A DNA stretch of 64,000 bases from Lewinellaceae bacterium (lineage in GTDB: Bacteria; Bacteroidota; Bacteroidia; Chitinophagales; Saprospiraceae). The position numbers and the translations under genes were made by a program. Location of the stretch: NCBI GenBank assembly GCA_020636225.1, contig JACJYI010000004.1, forward strand, positions 372,001 to 436,000, in the 5' to 3' direction. A model generated the notes under the pieces. That model was not told the DNA's origin. It made no database searches and was given only the letters and a program-made list of their open reading frames with translations. Positions within the stretch are counted from its first letter, which is position 1. Each line of letters starts with the position of its first letter. Of this stretch, positions 43,934 through 53,432 are shown piece after piece.

Positions 43934-45796
43934 TCAGCTCATCATCTCCAGGGATCTCTTGACGAAACGGGCCAGGTCCTCTCCCTTGAGCATATGCTGA
44001 TTCAGGCGGGCCAGGTCATAGAGATAGGTGGCAAACTCCTCCCGAGTTTCTCCTTCCTCCATCGTGGCCAGCTTTTTGGCGATCAGCGGATGGTTGGTAT
44101 TGACGACCAGCTGCCAGGTATCCGGAAAATCCATGCCACCCATTCCCTGAAGGGCCTGCATCTCCATCATCCGGCGCATGAATTCCGGCTTGGTGATCCA
44201 TACGGGCTGGTCATCCGGTGACAATGCCTTGAGTTGGATCGTGGCATGGGAATCTTCTCCCAACACATTGGTAAAGATGCCTTTGACCGTCTCCTGCTCC
44301 TTCTCGGACAGGACCGACTCCTGCTGGTCATCCTTCTGGATCAACTGGTCAATGGTATCCGAATCCACGCGCTTGAAGGACAACTCGGGCATCTTCTGTT
44401 CCAGGAACTGGATGAAGTGATTGTCGATCAACTGGTCACATTCCAGCACATCATACCCCTTTGCCCGGGCTCCTTCCACATAGGCAAAATGCTCCCTGGG
44501 CTGGGTGGTATACAGCATGACGATCCGCTTGTCCTTGTCGGTCTGCTGGTCCTTGACCTTGTCCCGATACTCGTCGATCGTAAAATGATCTCCATCCAGG
44601 TTCTTCAGCAATGCGAATTTCTGTCCTGCTTCGTAAAACTTCTCTTCGGAGAGCATGCCATACTTCACAAAGACGCCGATATCCGGCCACTTGGCGGTAT
44701 AGGCCTCCCGGTCCTTCTTGAACAGCTTGCCCAGCTTCTCCGCTACTTTCTTGGTGATATACCCGTTGATCTTCCGCACATTGGCATCGCTCTGCAGGTA
44801 ACTCCTCGAGACATTCAACGGAATATCCGGAGAGTCGATCACCCCGTGAAGCAAGGTGAGGAATTCAGGTACGATCTCCCGCACTTCGTCGGTCACATAC
44901 ACCTGGTTGCTGTACAGGTGGATCTTGTTCTTCTGGTTGTCGATCGCATTCTTCAACCGGGGGAAATAGAGGATACCCGTCAGGTTGAACGGATAATCAA
45001 TGTTCAGGTGGATCCAGAACAGCGGATCCGGATTGAACGGATGCAGCTTCCGGTAAAAGGCCAGGTAATCCTCATCCTTCAGGTCGGTAGGCTGCTCCTT
45101 CCAGAGAGGCGGTGTATCGTTGATGATATTGTCCACCTCCTTTTCCACAGACTTGCGATCCTCGCCTTCCCCTGTCCATTCCGTTTTTTTCTTCGTGCCG
45201 AACCGGACCGTTACGGGCAGGAAGCGGCAATACTTCTGGAGCAGGGCTTCGATGCGGCTCTCTTCCAGGAACTCCTTGTTCTCCTTGCTGATATGCAGGA
45301 TGATGTCGGTTCCCCGCTCCGCCTTCGGATCATCGCCGATCTCGTACTCGGGATTGCCATCACAGATCCAGCGCGTTCCGGCCTCGTCCTTCCAGGACCG
45401 GGTATGGACCTCCACCTTTTCAGCCACCATGAATGCGGAATAGAATCCCAGTCCAAAATGGCCGATGATCTTTTCATCCTGATATTTTTCCAGGAATTCG
45501 GAGGCACTGGAAAACGCCACCTGGTTGAGATACCTGATCACCTCTTCACCGGTCATGCCGATCCCCCGGTCGCGAATGGTCAGGGTCTTCTTCTTCTTGT
45601 CCAGGAGGATGTCGATCGTCAGATCACCGATCTCCCCGGTGATCTCGCCCCGGGAGGCCAGTGCCTTCAACTTGGTCGTCGCATCCACGGCATTGGATAC
45701 CAGCTCCCGCAGAAAGATCTCATGATCGGAATAGAGAAATTTCTTGATGATGGGAAAGATGTTTTCGGTCTGTACCGAAATCTGTCCTTTTTGCAT
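43934..45796 (-). CDS. htpG: Molecular chaperone HtpG (Hsp90)
   Basis: 620 residues from the ATG at 45796 (MQKGQISVQTENIFPIIKKF). The ATPase domain has FLRELVSNAVDATTKL, IRDRGIGMTGEEV and GHFGLGFYSAFMVA, the Bergerat-fold boxes. Middle-domain and C-terminal dimerisation blocks (LNVSRSYLQSD, RIVMLYTTQPREHFAYVEG) are present. It is an ATP-driven folding chaperone of the cytoplasm. Single-gene transcription unit, closed by the terminator at 43870. No obvious HrcA/sigma-32 box was found upstream. Confidence 0.95.
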   Translation of the reverse strand: MQKGQISVQTENIFPIIKKFLYSDHEIFLRELVSNAVDATTKLKALASRGEITGEIGDLTIDILLDKKKKTLTIRDRGIGMTGEEVIRYLNQVAFSSASEFLEKYQDEKIIGHFGLGFYSAFMVAEKVEVHTRSWKDEAGTRWICDGNPEYEIGDDPKAERGTDIILHISKENKEFLEESRIEALLQKYCRFLPVTVRFGTKKKTEWTGEGEDRKSVEKEVDNIINDTPPLWKEQPTDLKDEDYLAFYRKLHPFNPDPLFWIHLNIDYPFNLTGILYFPRLKNAIDNQKNKIHLYSNQVYVTDEVREIVPEFLTLLHGVIDSPDIPLNVSRSYLQSDANVRKINGYITKKVAEKLGKLFKKDREAYTAKWPDIGVFVKYGMLSEEKFYEAGQKFALLKNLDGDHFTIDEYRDKVKDQQTDKDKRIVMLYTTQPREHFAYVEGARAKGYDVLECDQLIDNHFIQFLEQKMPELSFKRVDSDTIDQLIQKDDQQESVLSEKEQETVKGIFTNVLGEDSHATIQLKALSPDDQPVWITKPEFMRRMMEMQALQGMGGMDFPDTWQLVVNTNHPLIAKKLATMEEGETREEFATYLYDLARLNQHMLKGEDLARFVKRSLEMMS

Positions 45797-45970
45797 GGTT
45801 CTGATTGTTTTTGATACCTGAACAAAGGCGGTGCCATCCCGCAGTCCATGCCAAAATGACAAGATATTCCCCCAATCCGTCAGGTTTGGCACACTCCAAC
45901 TGTCATCTTCTCAGAACAAGTTTCTTTTCCCCTGAAAAAATTGGAACCATTCTTGTCTATACTCTGGCAG

Positions 45971-46210
45971 ATGGGCAACCATCCGACACCCATGAGTCAG
46001 GCAAGAATGATCAAGGCAAGCGAGATCGTGAATTTCATCACCGATTTTGCGATCCGTCAGGGACAGATCCGATACCGGATCGTCTTGCACCTCATCGGTG
46101 GCGAAACCCTTCTTTTTGCAGATTTCGGTCGCTACGAACAGTATAAACAGGCATGGACCCGTCTGCATGAAGCAAAACAAGAAGAAATGGATCTGTTGAT
46201 CCAACGATGA
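45971..46210 (+). CDS. Small conserved-looking protein
   Basis: 79 residues from the ATG at 45971 (an alternative start at 45992 gives 72). It is soluble: ARMIKASEIVNFITDFAIRQ, then RIVLHLIGGETLLFADFGRY and a helical KQAWTRLHEAKQEEMDLLIQ. Codon use and the terminator placed after it support a real gene. It shares a 170-bp divergent region with htpG. No family is recognised. Confidence 0.55.
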   Translation: MGNHPTPMSQARMIKASEIVNFITDFAIRQGQIRYRIVLHLIGGETLLFADFGRYEQYKQAWTRLHEAKQEEMDLLIQR

Positions 46211-46228
46211 ATAATGTCAAGATGGAAT

Positions 46229-46267
46229 AAGGGTCGCACCAAACTGGGGGGTATGGTGTCGGCCCTT
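46229..46267. terminator. Bidirectional terminator
   Basis: AAGGGTCG-CACCA pairs with TGGTGTCGGCCCTT (one bulge). TTTT follows on the plus strand, TTATT on the minus strand. It separates the convergent genes ending at 46210 and 46276. Confidence 0.7.
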
Positions 46268-46275
46268 TTCCTGTA

Positions 46276-49200
46276 TCAGGGCTTCTGGATCACGATCTTT
46301 TCCTGCTGCTGCCAGTCGTCATTGCGCAGGCGCAACCAATAGATTCCGGAGGTCAGATCGGGCAGAAACAGGGATTCACTCGTCGGAAGTTGCACCACTT
46401 TCTCCAACACCACCCGGCCCATGGCATCGAACAGGGTCACGTCAGCAGGTCCTGACAGGCCTGACACGGCCAGATCGATCCGGTCGACAGCCGGATTCGG
46501 ACCCACAGCGATACGGGCTGGCTCGGCATCGACATCCTCCTGGTCCGTCAGCGTGCCGAGCACGAAGGAATAGCGAATGGAACGACCGAATTCCGTTTCG
46601 AAATACTGCAGGATGGCATCAATGGTCGGCGCCAGGATCCTGAGATACCCATTGCCGGCATCCGGATCTGCCCAATAGGAAAGACCGTCATTGCCCGTAT
46701 CCAGCAACTCCAGTGTGTAGCATCCATCCGGATAGTCCATCTTGAAGTCGTATTGCTTGTTAGCCTCAAATCCACTCTGCTGGAAGACCAATGTTCCCTC
46801 GGCATCCCAAACCCGCACACTGTTCTCATTGGGCCGATTGTTCGTCCGCAGGCGGAACCGAATGCCCGACTTGAAGGATTTGGGCAGGACAAAGTCACGG
46901 GTCATCTCATCATTGTCGGCGTATTCATCCGGACTACTATTGACCGACAGGACCTTGACATGAAACTGATCACTGCCATCCCCGACCCAGAAGGCGGATG
47001 ATGGGATCGGCAACTTGATCACCGCCTTGTCCATGGATGCCAGGTTCCCCGTCCAGGTATAGATCTGCGCATTCCCTCCCGCAACGGCGTACTCGATCTC
47101 CATGCTCTGGATGGATTGGGCACCTGCATTCCGGATCACCACCTGGGGATCATGACAGACAGGATTCAGGCGACCATAATACTCATCCGTCGTCGGAGCC
47201 AGGATATCATACACCTCGGCATCCACCTGATGCGCCCATGGCCCATATTGGATCAATTGCCAATCCATCACATAGTTTCCACCACCCATTCCCGTATTGT
47301 TCGCCGGCACAGGTGTAATCCGGTAATCCAACGTCACCGTAGGGCCACTGATGTAGTCGGTGATCTCGTATTCGTGCTCCTTCACCTTGTCACCCGGACA
47401 CCAACCCTCCCGTGACCCCGGCCAGGTACCCCCCTGGGGAAAGACTGGATTCAACGCACAGTCATTCGTCTGCCAAACATGCCAGTCAGCTACCTTGCTG
47501 GGTCCCGCATACAGGGTGTGGGTGTTGTCCTTCCACTCACAGCAATGCGGATAATTGCCATCATTGCTGTTGTGGCCATGCCCAGTGATCCGCGACTTGA
47601 CCTTGAAGGACACAGCGTCCGGATCCAGATCGACCGTGGTCGGTGGGAGGGCGATGTCATCATCCAGGTTCTTGTAGGAATGCGACTTCAATCCACCCCA
47701 CAGCTTGTCGATCCGTCTGACCTCCCTGGCCGGCGTCCCCGGGTAGAACAGGAACTTGAGGTCGATCAGTTCCTGTTGGTTGCCAGCACTCAGCTCTACA
47801 TCGTTTTGTAAGATAGGCGCATAGTCCGTCACGTCATACACCCAGGAGAACCCGTCACCCAGGCTCAATCCGATCCCGTACGGGGTGATATACCGCCCGA
47901 TCTCATATTCTTCGATCACCTCGAACGGGGCTGAGAAATAGTTCAGATCGACATTGGTCCAGGACATGCCACCCGCTACCGGAGTTGAATCGAGCACGGA
48001 TCCATCTACATCAAACGTATAGGACCAGGAGGCCTGCCAACCATGAACGGTATCTATGCCTAACGGCTGATGGTCCTGAATGGAAAACAGGACAATGCTG
48101 GTCAGTGGATGGGGCTGAAGCAGGTGAAGCGTATCAGACAGCGTGGTCACATCGTAATCACCCTGAACAAAGCCCAGGGTAGGGCGCGAGACATAAGGTT
48201 GTTCGGCGTATCCCAGGTCAGAGCCGGAAGTGGGGATCCATTCAACCGGACCCAGGGGAATAGCCTTTTGGCTTGGGTTGTCCAGACTGCTGTAGGACTC
48301 ACCCTGCTGGTCGAAGCTCGTACCATAGATCAGGTTGTCGTAATAAGGAGCAAAGGGTCCCAGCTTGTATTGCATCAAGCTTTGGATGGTCTCCACGGGC
48401 AGCTCGGTATCGAACAACATCAAGTCGTCGATCGATCCGCGGTAGGGTCCGTTGTAAGACAAGGCCCTGCCCACTGCCAGTTGCGCAACTGTCTGAATGG
48501 TACGGGTGAGCCCGTTGCCACTATGCCAGAGCTGGCCGTTGCGATAGATCTTCATCGACCCTGTGGTCGCATTCTTCACAAAGGCCCAGTGATTCCACTG
48601 GTTCTTGTAATCGCTCTCGACGGCCTGCTTGTTGATACGGTCGTAGTTGGGTCCGTCACCGGCATCCCAGTAGATCTGTCCGTTGCTCCAGGGGAAATGG
48701 ATATTGAGCACCCGTCTTCCCTGAGCATCCAGACCTTCCAGGATCGAGCTGTTCTGTGGTTGATCCGCATCACCTTTCGCCCAGAAGCAGATGGTGATCT
48801 GATCCTGCAATTGTCCGAGCTTCTGGTCGGGCAGTACCAGATACGCATCTCCACCGAAATGGATCGAGCCGTCGGGTCCAGTCCGCAGGGAAGCCCGCTC
48901 CAGGCTGGCATCTCCACCCTGCAGGGCAAAGTAGGAAGACCCCTTGGCTTGTTCAAAAGCCATGTCCACCGCAATGTTGCTGGTGCCGTCCCATTCGAAC
49001 GGGGTGGTGAACAACAGGCTGTCGACCTGACCGATCGTCGACCAGGGTCGGGCCAGCACGGTCGTCCAGTTTTCATCCAGAACCTGATCGGCCAGTTGCT
49101 GGGTGGTGTGACTCATCCGGACGGTCAGGAAGAACTGTGCGTCCGGTTGTTCATCCTGCCAGACCAGTTGCCGGACAGGACCGGCCATCAGGCCGGCTGC

Positions 49201-49716
49201 CTGCAGTTCTGCTCCGGTATAGATCGCCTGGATACGGGCACTGGCACCCGTGGAGGAATGCGGAATATAGATCTGGTCGGCTACGGAAGGAAGTACCGAA
49301 GAGGTGATACTGTTGCCCACATGGTTCAACACCGGCTTGTCATAGGACAGGACCTGGCGGTCATAGATGGGAAACTGGAGAAGGTCCACCGACGATGGGG
49401 CGGAAGTGCCCTCCAGGAACAGCGGATGGGTCAGCGCCGTACTATCCATCTCACCGGTATGATCATACACCTTGTTGTAGGTGAGATAGTCCCATTCTCC
49501 ACAGTCATAGCCATCCTGGGTGGTGGCCGGATCACACTTCAGCGTATGCACCATCAGGATCTTGCGCCAGGACTGGCTGCCATCCGGAAAATCAAAGGTG
49601 CCCCGTCGTGTGGTGATGGAATCAAAGGTGAGGGTCTGAACGACGATCGGGTCCTGCTGGGCCGATACCGGGATGTTCAGAATGATCAGGAAAAACAGGA
49701 GAATCGCGTTCCGCAT
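46276..49716 (-). CDS. Large T9SS-exported PNGase F-like / LamG protein
   Basis: 1146 residues from the ATG at 49716 (signal peptide MRNAILLFFLIILNIPVSAQ). An N-terminal block WRKILMVHTLKCDPATTQDG..CGEWDYLTYNKVYDHTG and a later YPHCCEWKDNTHTLYAGPSK..WHVWQTNDCALNPV match the peptide-N-glycosidase F-related fold. Between them (about 310-480) is a LamG/concanavalin domain (SIHFGGDAYLVLPDQ, WNHWAFVKNATTGSMKIYRN). The last ~75 residues are a T9SS sorting domain (AVGPNPAVDRIDLAV, GIYWLRLRN). It may cleave or bind N-glycans on surface proteins. Catalytic residues cannot be confirmed by eye, and many such relatives are inactive. Confidence 0.85.
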   Translation of the reverse strand: MRNAILLFFLIILNIPVSAQQDPIVVQTLTFDSITTRRGTFDFPDGSQSWRKILMVHTLKCDPATTQDGYDCGEWDYLTYNKVYDHTGEMDSTALTHPLFLEGTSAPSSVDLLQFPIYDRQVLSYDKPVLNHVGNSITSSVLPSVADQIYIPHSSTGASARIQAIYTGAELQAAGLMAGPVRQLVWQDEQPDAQFFLTVRMSHTTQQLADQVLDENWTTVLARPWSTIGQVDSLLFTTPFEWDGTSNIAVDMAFEQAKGSSYFALQGGDASLERASLRTGPDGSIHFGGDAYLVLPDQKLGQLQDQITICFWAKGDADQPQNSSILEGLDAQGRRVLNIHFPWSNGQIYWDAGDGPNYDRINKQAVESDYKNQWNHWAFVKNATTGSMKIYRNGQLWHSGNGLTRTIQTVAQLAVGRALSYNGPYRGSIDDLMLFDTELPVETIQSLMQYKLGPFAPYYDNLIYGTSFDQQGESYSSLDNPSQKAIPLGPVEWIPTSGSDLGYAEQPYVSRPTLGFVQGDYDVTTLSDTLHLLQPHPLTSIVLFSIQDHQPLGIDTVHGWQASWSYTFDVDGSVLDSTPVAGGMSWTNVDLNYFSAPFEVIEEYEIGRYITPYGIGLSLGDGFSWVYDVTDYAPILQNDVELSAGNQQELIDLKFLFYPGTPAREVRRIDKLWGGLKSHSYKNLDDDIALPPTTVDLDPDAVSFKVKSRITGHGHNSNDGNYPHCCEWKDNTHTLYAGPSKVADWHVWQTNDCALNPVFPQGGTWPGSREGWCPGDKVKEHEYEITDYISGPTVTLDYRITPVPANNTGMGGGNYVMDWQLIQYGPWAHQVDAEVYDILAPTTDEYYGRLNPVCHDPQVVIRNAGAQSIQSMEIEYAVAGGNAQIYTWTGNLASMDKAVIKLPIPSSAFWVGDGSDQFHVKVLSVNSSPDEYADNDEMTRDFVLPKSFKSGIRFRLRTNNRPNENSVRVWDAEGTLVFQQSGFEANKQYDFKMDYPDGCYTLELLDTGNDGLSYWADPDAGNGYLRILAPTIDAILQYFETEFGRSIRYSFVLGTLTDQEDVDAEPARIAVGPNPAVDRIDLAVSGLSGPADVTLFDAMGRVVLEKVVQLPTSESLFLPDLTSGIYWLRLRNDDWQQQEKIVIQKP

Positions 49717-49979
49717 GGTTCTGGTCTTTTGTCCAAACATGAAAGATACATCATGTGTGTGATTCCTCCCTTTCTCCATCGGGTGTTCCGGATCATCCAA
49801 GCCCCGTAAAAAGTGGCTCATCATCCCGCCTGGCTCCGTAACCTTTCCCCGGGACTATCGTATCATGTTGAGGATCGCCCTTCAGCTGGTGTGGATCACA
49901 TGGAAAAAATGAGGTATTCATCCGGAACAACTCAACTGGTTCGGTTTGTTATTGGTAAAGGTTTAATCTTGTCGGGAAT

Positions 49980-51539
49980 ATGTTGAAGCAGAATCTCAGT
50001 CAAAAAATGTTGCAAAAGCTGTCTCCTCAGCAGATTCAGCTGATGAAGCTTTTGCAGATCCCGACGGCCAATCTGGACCAGCGGATCAAGGAGGAGTTGG
50101 AAGCCAACCCGGCATTGGAAGAGACTGAGGACCGGGAAGATCCCTTCGAACTCAGCCGGGAAGATGATACCCCCACAGAGCAGGACGACAGTCATGAGGA
50201 TGAATCGCTGGACTATGATTCGGATATCGAATCCCTGGAGGAGGTCGGCAAGGAGTCAGAGTTCGAAATGGAAGATTATCTCAACGAGTATATCGAGGAT
50301 GACCCGGCCAGCTACAAGTATCGCAATGACGACATGGCTGCCGAAGAGCAGAAACAGGTACCCATTGCTGTCCAGCATACCTTCCATGAATACCTGGAAG
50401 AGCAGCTCGGCATGTTGAACATCGAGGATGAGCGACTGATTGCCATTGCCCACCAGATCATTGGCAGCATCGACGATGACGGTTACCTGCGTCGCGAACC
50501 CATCGCCATTGTCGATGACCTGTTGTTCAGCCAGAATGTGATGGCTACCGAGGAAGAGGTCATCGAGATGCTCGCCCGCATTCAGACCCTTGATCCACCC
50601 GGCGTCGGCGCCAGCAATCTGCAGGAATGTCTGCTGATCCAGATCCGCCAGAAACTGTCCTTCGCCCGCGAAGAGGCCGATGACGAAGAACTGGACATCC
50701 TGATGATCGCCTTCCGTATCATCGAGAAATACTTCAACGAGTTTACCAAGAAACACTACCCTCGCCTGCAACGGCAGCTCAATCTCACCGAGACCCAGCT
50801 GAAGGAGGCCATCGGCGTGATCATCCGCCTCAATCCCAAACCGGCCAGTGGATTCACCGGTGGTGGCGGGCAGCCTATCCAGTATATTCTGCCGGACTTT
50901 CTGGTCTACAATCGGGAAGGTGAGCTGGAGCTCAGCCTGAACACCCGCAATGCCCCGGATCTGCGGGTCAATGACCACTATGCGGACATGCTCAAGAACT
51001 TCAAGGAAAGTCACCAGGGCAAGCGCATCAACAAGCAGGAAAAAGAGGCCTTCTTCTTTATCAAACAGAAGATCGATTCGGCCCGATGGTTCATTGATGC
51101 CATCCGCCAGCGCCAGGATACCATGTATCGTACCATGTACGCCATCCTGAATTACCAGAAGGACTTCTTCCTCACTGGCGACCAGCGCAAGCTTCGACCC
51201 ATGATCCTCAAGGACGTGGCCGATATCACTGGCCTCGATATCTCCACCGTTTCACGGGTGGCCAACAGCAAGTTCGTCCAGACCGAGTTCGGCACCAAGC
51301 GCCTGAAGGATTTCTTCTCGGAGTCCCTCCAGACCGAAAATGGCGAAGAGGTCTCCACCCTGGAAGTCAAGAAGATCCTCACCGATATCATCGGCGCCGA
51401 GAACAAGCGCAAACCGTATTCCGACGAGAAGCTGAAGACCATGCTGCGCAACAAGGGGTACAACATTGCCCGACGCACGGTGGCCAAGTACCGGGAACAA
51501 TTGAATATTCCGGTGGCCCGGCTGCGCAAGACCCTGTAG
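49980..51539 (+). CDS. rpoN: RNA polymerase sigma-54 factor
   Basis: 519 residues. N-terminal activator region I (NLSQKMLQKLSPQQIQLMKL), an acidic region II, core-binding domain with ANPALEE and TLDPPGVGASNLQECL, a DNA-binding HTH (VADITGLDISTVSRVANSKF) and the RpoN box ARRTVAKYRE at 497-506. It directs RNA polymerase to -24/-12 promoters and needs AAA+ activators. The gene stands alone; no -24/-12 promoter or activator gene is near. Confidence 0.97.
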   Translation: MLKQNLSQKMLQKLSPQQIQLMKLLQIPTANLDQRIKEELEANPALEETEDREDPFELSREDDTPTEQDDSHEDESLDYDSDIESLEEVGKESEFEMEDYLNEYIEDDPASYKYRNDDMAAEEQKQVPIAVQHTFHEYLEEQLGMLNIEDERLIAIAHQIIGSIDDDGYLRREPIAIVDDLLFSQNVMATEEEVIEMLARIQTLDPPGVGASNLQECLLIQIRQKLSFAREEADDEELDILMIAFRIIEKYFNEFTKKHYPRLQRQLNLTETQLKEAIGVIIRLNPKPASGFTGGGGQPIQYILPDFLVYNREGELELSLNTRNAPDLRVNDHYADMLKNFKESHQGKRINKQEKEAFFFIKQKIDSARWFIDAIRQRQDTMYRTMYAILNYQKDFFLTGDQRKLRPMILKDVADITGLDISTVSRVANSKFVQTEFGTKRLKDFFSESLQTENGEEVSTLEVKKILTDIIGAENKRKPYSDEKLKTMLRNKGYNIARRTVAKYREQLNIPVARLRKTL

Positions 51540-51641
51540 GAGGGTCCTGATCCTGCCAACCTTTCCCGTCCATTTACCCGATTCGAGGGATCATCTCCAG
51601 GCGTACATCCCTCCCGACTTGGGCAACCTTTGTCCTGACCA

Positions 51642-51655
51642 CTGCGTATACGCAG
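51642..51655. promoter_or_regulatory. 14-bp perfect palindrome upstream of asnB
   Basis: CTGCGTATACGCAG, 26 bp before the asnB ATG. It could be an operator; no cognate protein is known here. Confidence 0.35.
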
Positions 51656-51680
51656 AACCACTGACCTGTAATCGTTGATC

Positions 51681-53402
51681 ATGTGTGGAATTCTCGGTGT
51701 ATTCGGTTTTGCTGAACCTGTGGATGCGATCCGCCCCAGGGTCCTGCGGTATTCCAAGATGCTCCGTCATCGCGGACCCGACTGGAATGGTATCCATTGC
51801 AGTCATTCCGCTATCCTGGCCCATGAACGCCTGGCAATCGTCGGTTTGAATTCAGGTGCGCAGCCGATCACCGACAAGGAACAGCGCATCTTCCTCTCGG
51901 TCAACGGCGAGATCTATAATCACCTGGCTATACGGGCTCAGCTCGAAAGGGATTTTCCCGGGATCGAAGAGGATTACATGACCGACTCCGATTGCGAGGT
52001 GCTCATCCATCTGTATAGGAAAAAAGGACCTGACTTCCTCAGGGAAACCCGCATCAACGGCATGTTTGCCTTTGTCCTCTATGATGAACGGGCCGACCGG
52101 ATCGTCGCGGGTCGCGACCATGCCGGTATGATCCCGCTTTACCAGGGCAATGGCCGGGATGGAAGCCTGTGGTTTGCCTCCGAGATGAAGGCGATCCAGG
52201 AAGAATGCGAACCGTTCGAGGTCTTTCCTCCAGGTCATTACTTCGTAGGCAGCAAAGGACCGGTCGGATATTCCGGTCTCCGGATCTCCTTCATGTCCGA
52301 AGCCTGGTTTTCCGGATCGGATCCGATCCCGGTTGGCAAATGGGATGCGGCGACCTTCCGCGACCAACTCACCGCCGCCGTGGAGCGGCATCTCATGACC
52401 GAAGTGCCCTTTGGCGTCCTCCTTTCGGGCGGACTCGATTCCTCCCTGGTGGCCGCCATCACCAACCGGCTCAACAGGGCCTCCGGAAACCGCGACCTGC
52501 TCCGTTCCTTCTGTATCGGACTGGCCGGATCTCCCGACCTGGCCGCCGCACAGAAAGTGGCCGACTTCCTGGGCACCCGGCACTATTCCTTCGAATACAC
52601 CATCCAGGAAGGTCTGGATGCCCTGTCCGATGTGATCTACCACCTGGAGACCTACGATGTCACTACCGTCCGGGCCAGTACCCCGATGTTCCTGATGGCC
52701 CGAAAGATCAAGGCCACAGGCGTTAAGATGGTGCTCAGCGGAGAGGGCTCGGATGAGGTCTTTGCTGGCTACCTGTATTTCCACAAAGCCCCCAACCGGG
52801 AAGAATTGCACCACGAATCGGTCCGCAAACTTCGTGAACTACATCAATATGACTGTTTGCGCGCCAACAAGGCCATGATGGCCTGGGGAGTTGAAGCGCG
52901 CGTGCCCTTCCTGGACCGTGACTTCCTGGAGTATGCCATGTCCCTTGATCCTGCTGAAAAACTGTCAGGCAACCGGATCGAAAAGCATCTGGTCCGCCAA
53001 TCGTTCGACGTCCAGGGAGACCCCTATCTTCCCACAGAAGTCCTCTGGCGCCAGAAAGAACAATTCTCGGACGGCGTGGGGTACGGCTGGATCGACAGCT
53101 TGAAGGCCCAGGCCGACAGGCAGATCACCGACCTGCAAATGCAGTTTGCCGCTTCGCGGTTCCCCATCCATCCGCCGACCAGCAAGGAAGCCTATCTCTA
53201 CCGGGAGATCTTCGAGCATCACTTCCCCTCTCCGTTCGCGGCCAAGACCGTGCCCTATGGCCCTTCGATCGCCTGCAGCTCACCGGCAGCGATCGCCTGG
53301 GATGCCAGTTTCCAGAACAATGCCGACCCAAGTGGCCGGGCCATTCGCGGGGTCCATCAACAGGCCTACCAGCATCCGGAATTCGGGAAGGAATCGATCT
53401 GA
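51681..53402 (+). CDS. asnB: Glutamine-hydrolysing asparagine synthetase
   Basis: 573 residues from the ATG at 51681, so that Cys2 (MCGILGVFG) is the catalytic N-terminal nucleophile. The glutaminase part has RHRGPDWNG and NGEIYNH. The synthetase part has the ATP-binding PP-loop VLLSGGLDSSLVA and VLSGEGSDEVFAGY. It makes asparagine from aspartate, ATP and glutamine. Length and motifs are typical of AsnB. A perfect palindrome lies 26 bp upstream. Confidence 0.96.
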   Translation: MCGILGVFGFAEPVDAIRPRVLRYSKMLRHRGPDWNGIHCSHSAILAHERLAIVGLNSGAQPITDKEQRIFLSVNGEIYNHLAIRAQLERDFPGIEEDYMTDSDCEVLIHLYRKKGPDFLRETRINGMFAFVLYDERADRIVAGRDHAGMIPLYQGNGRDGSLWFASEMKAIQEECEPFEVFPPGHYFVGSKGPVGYSGLRISFMSEAWFSGSDPIPVGKWDAATFRDQLTAAVERHLMTEVPFGVLLSGGLDSSLVAAITNRLNRASGNRDLLRSFCIGLAGSPDLAAAQKVADFLGTRHYSFEYTIQEGLDALSDVIYHLETYDVTTVRASTPMFLMARKIKATGVKMVLSGEGSDEVFAGYLYFHKAPNREELHHESVRKLRELHQYDCLRANKAMMAWGVEARVPFLDRDFLEYAMSLDPAEKLSGNRIEKHLVRQSFDVQGDPYLPTEVLWRQKEQFSDGVGYGWIDSLKAQADRQITDLQMQFAASRFPIHPPTSKEAYLYREIFEHHFPSPFAAKTVPYGPSIACSSPAAIAWDASFQNNADPSGRAIRGVHQQAYQHPEFGKESI

Positions 53403-53432
53403 ATACCCCCTGTTCCGGAGGCTGACCATCCA

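Noticed and set aside
44234..45814. Plus-strand frame of 526 codons
   Set aside because: Antisense to htpG, an unmistakable Hsp90.
48070..49809. Plus-strand frame of 579 codons
   Set aside because: Antisense to the PNGase F-like T9SS gene, which has a signal peptide, domains and a sorting signal.
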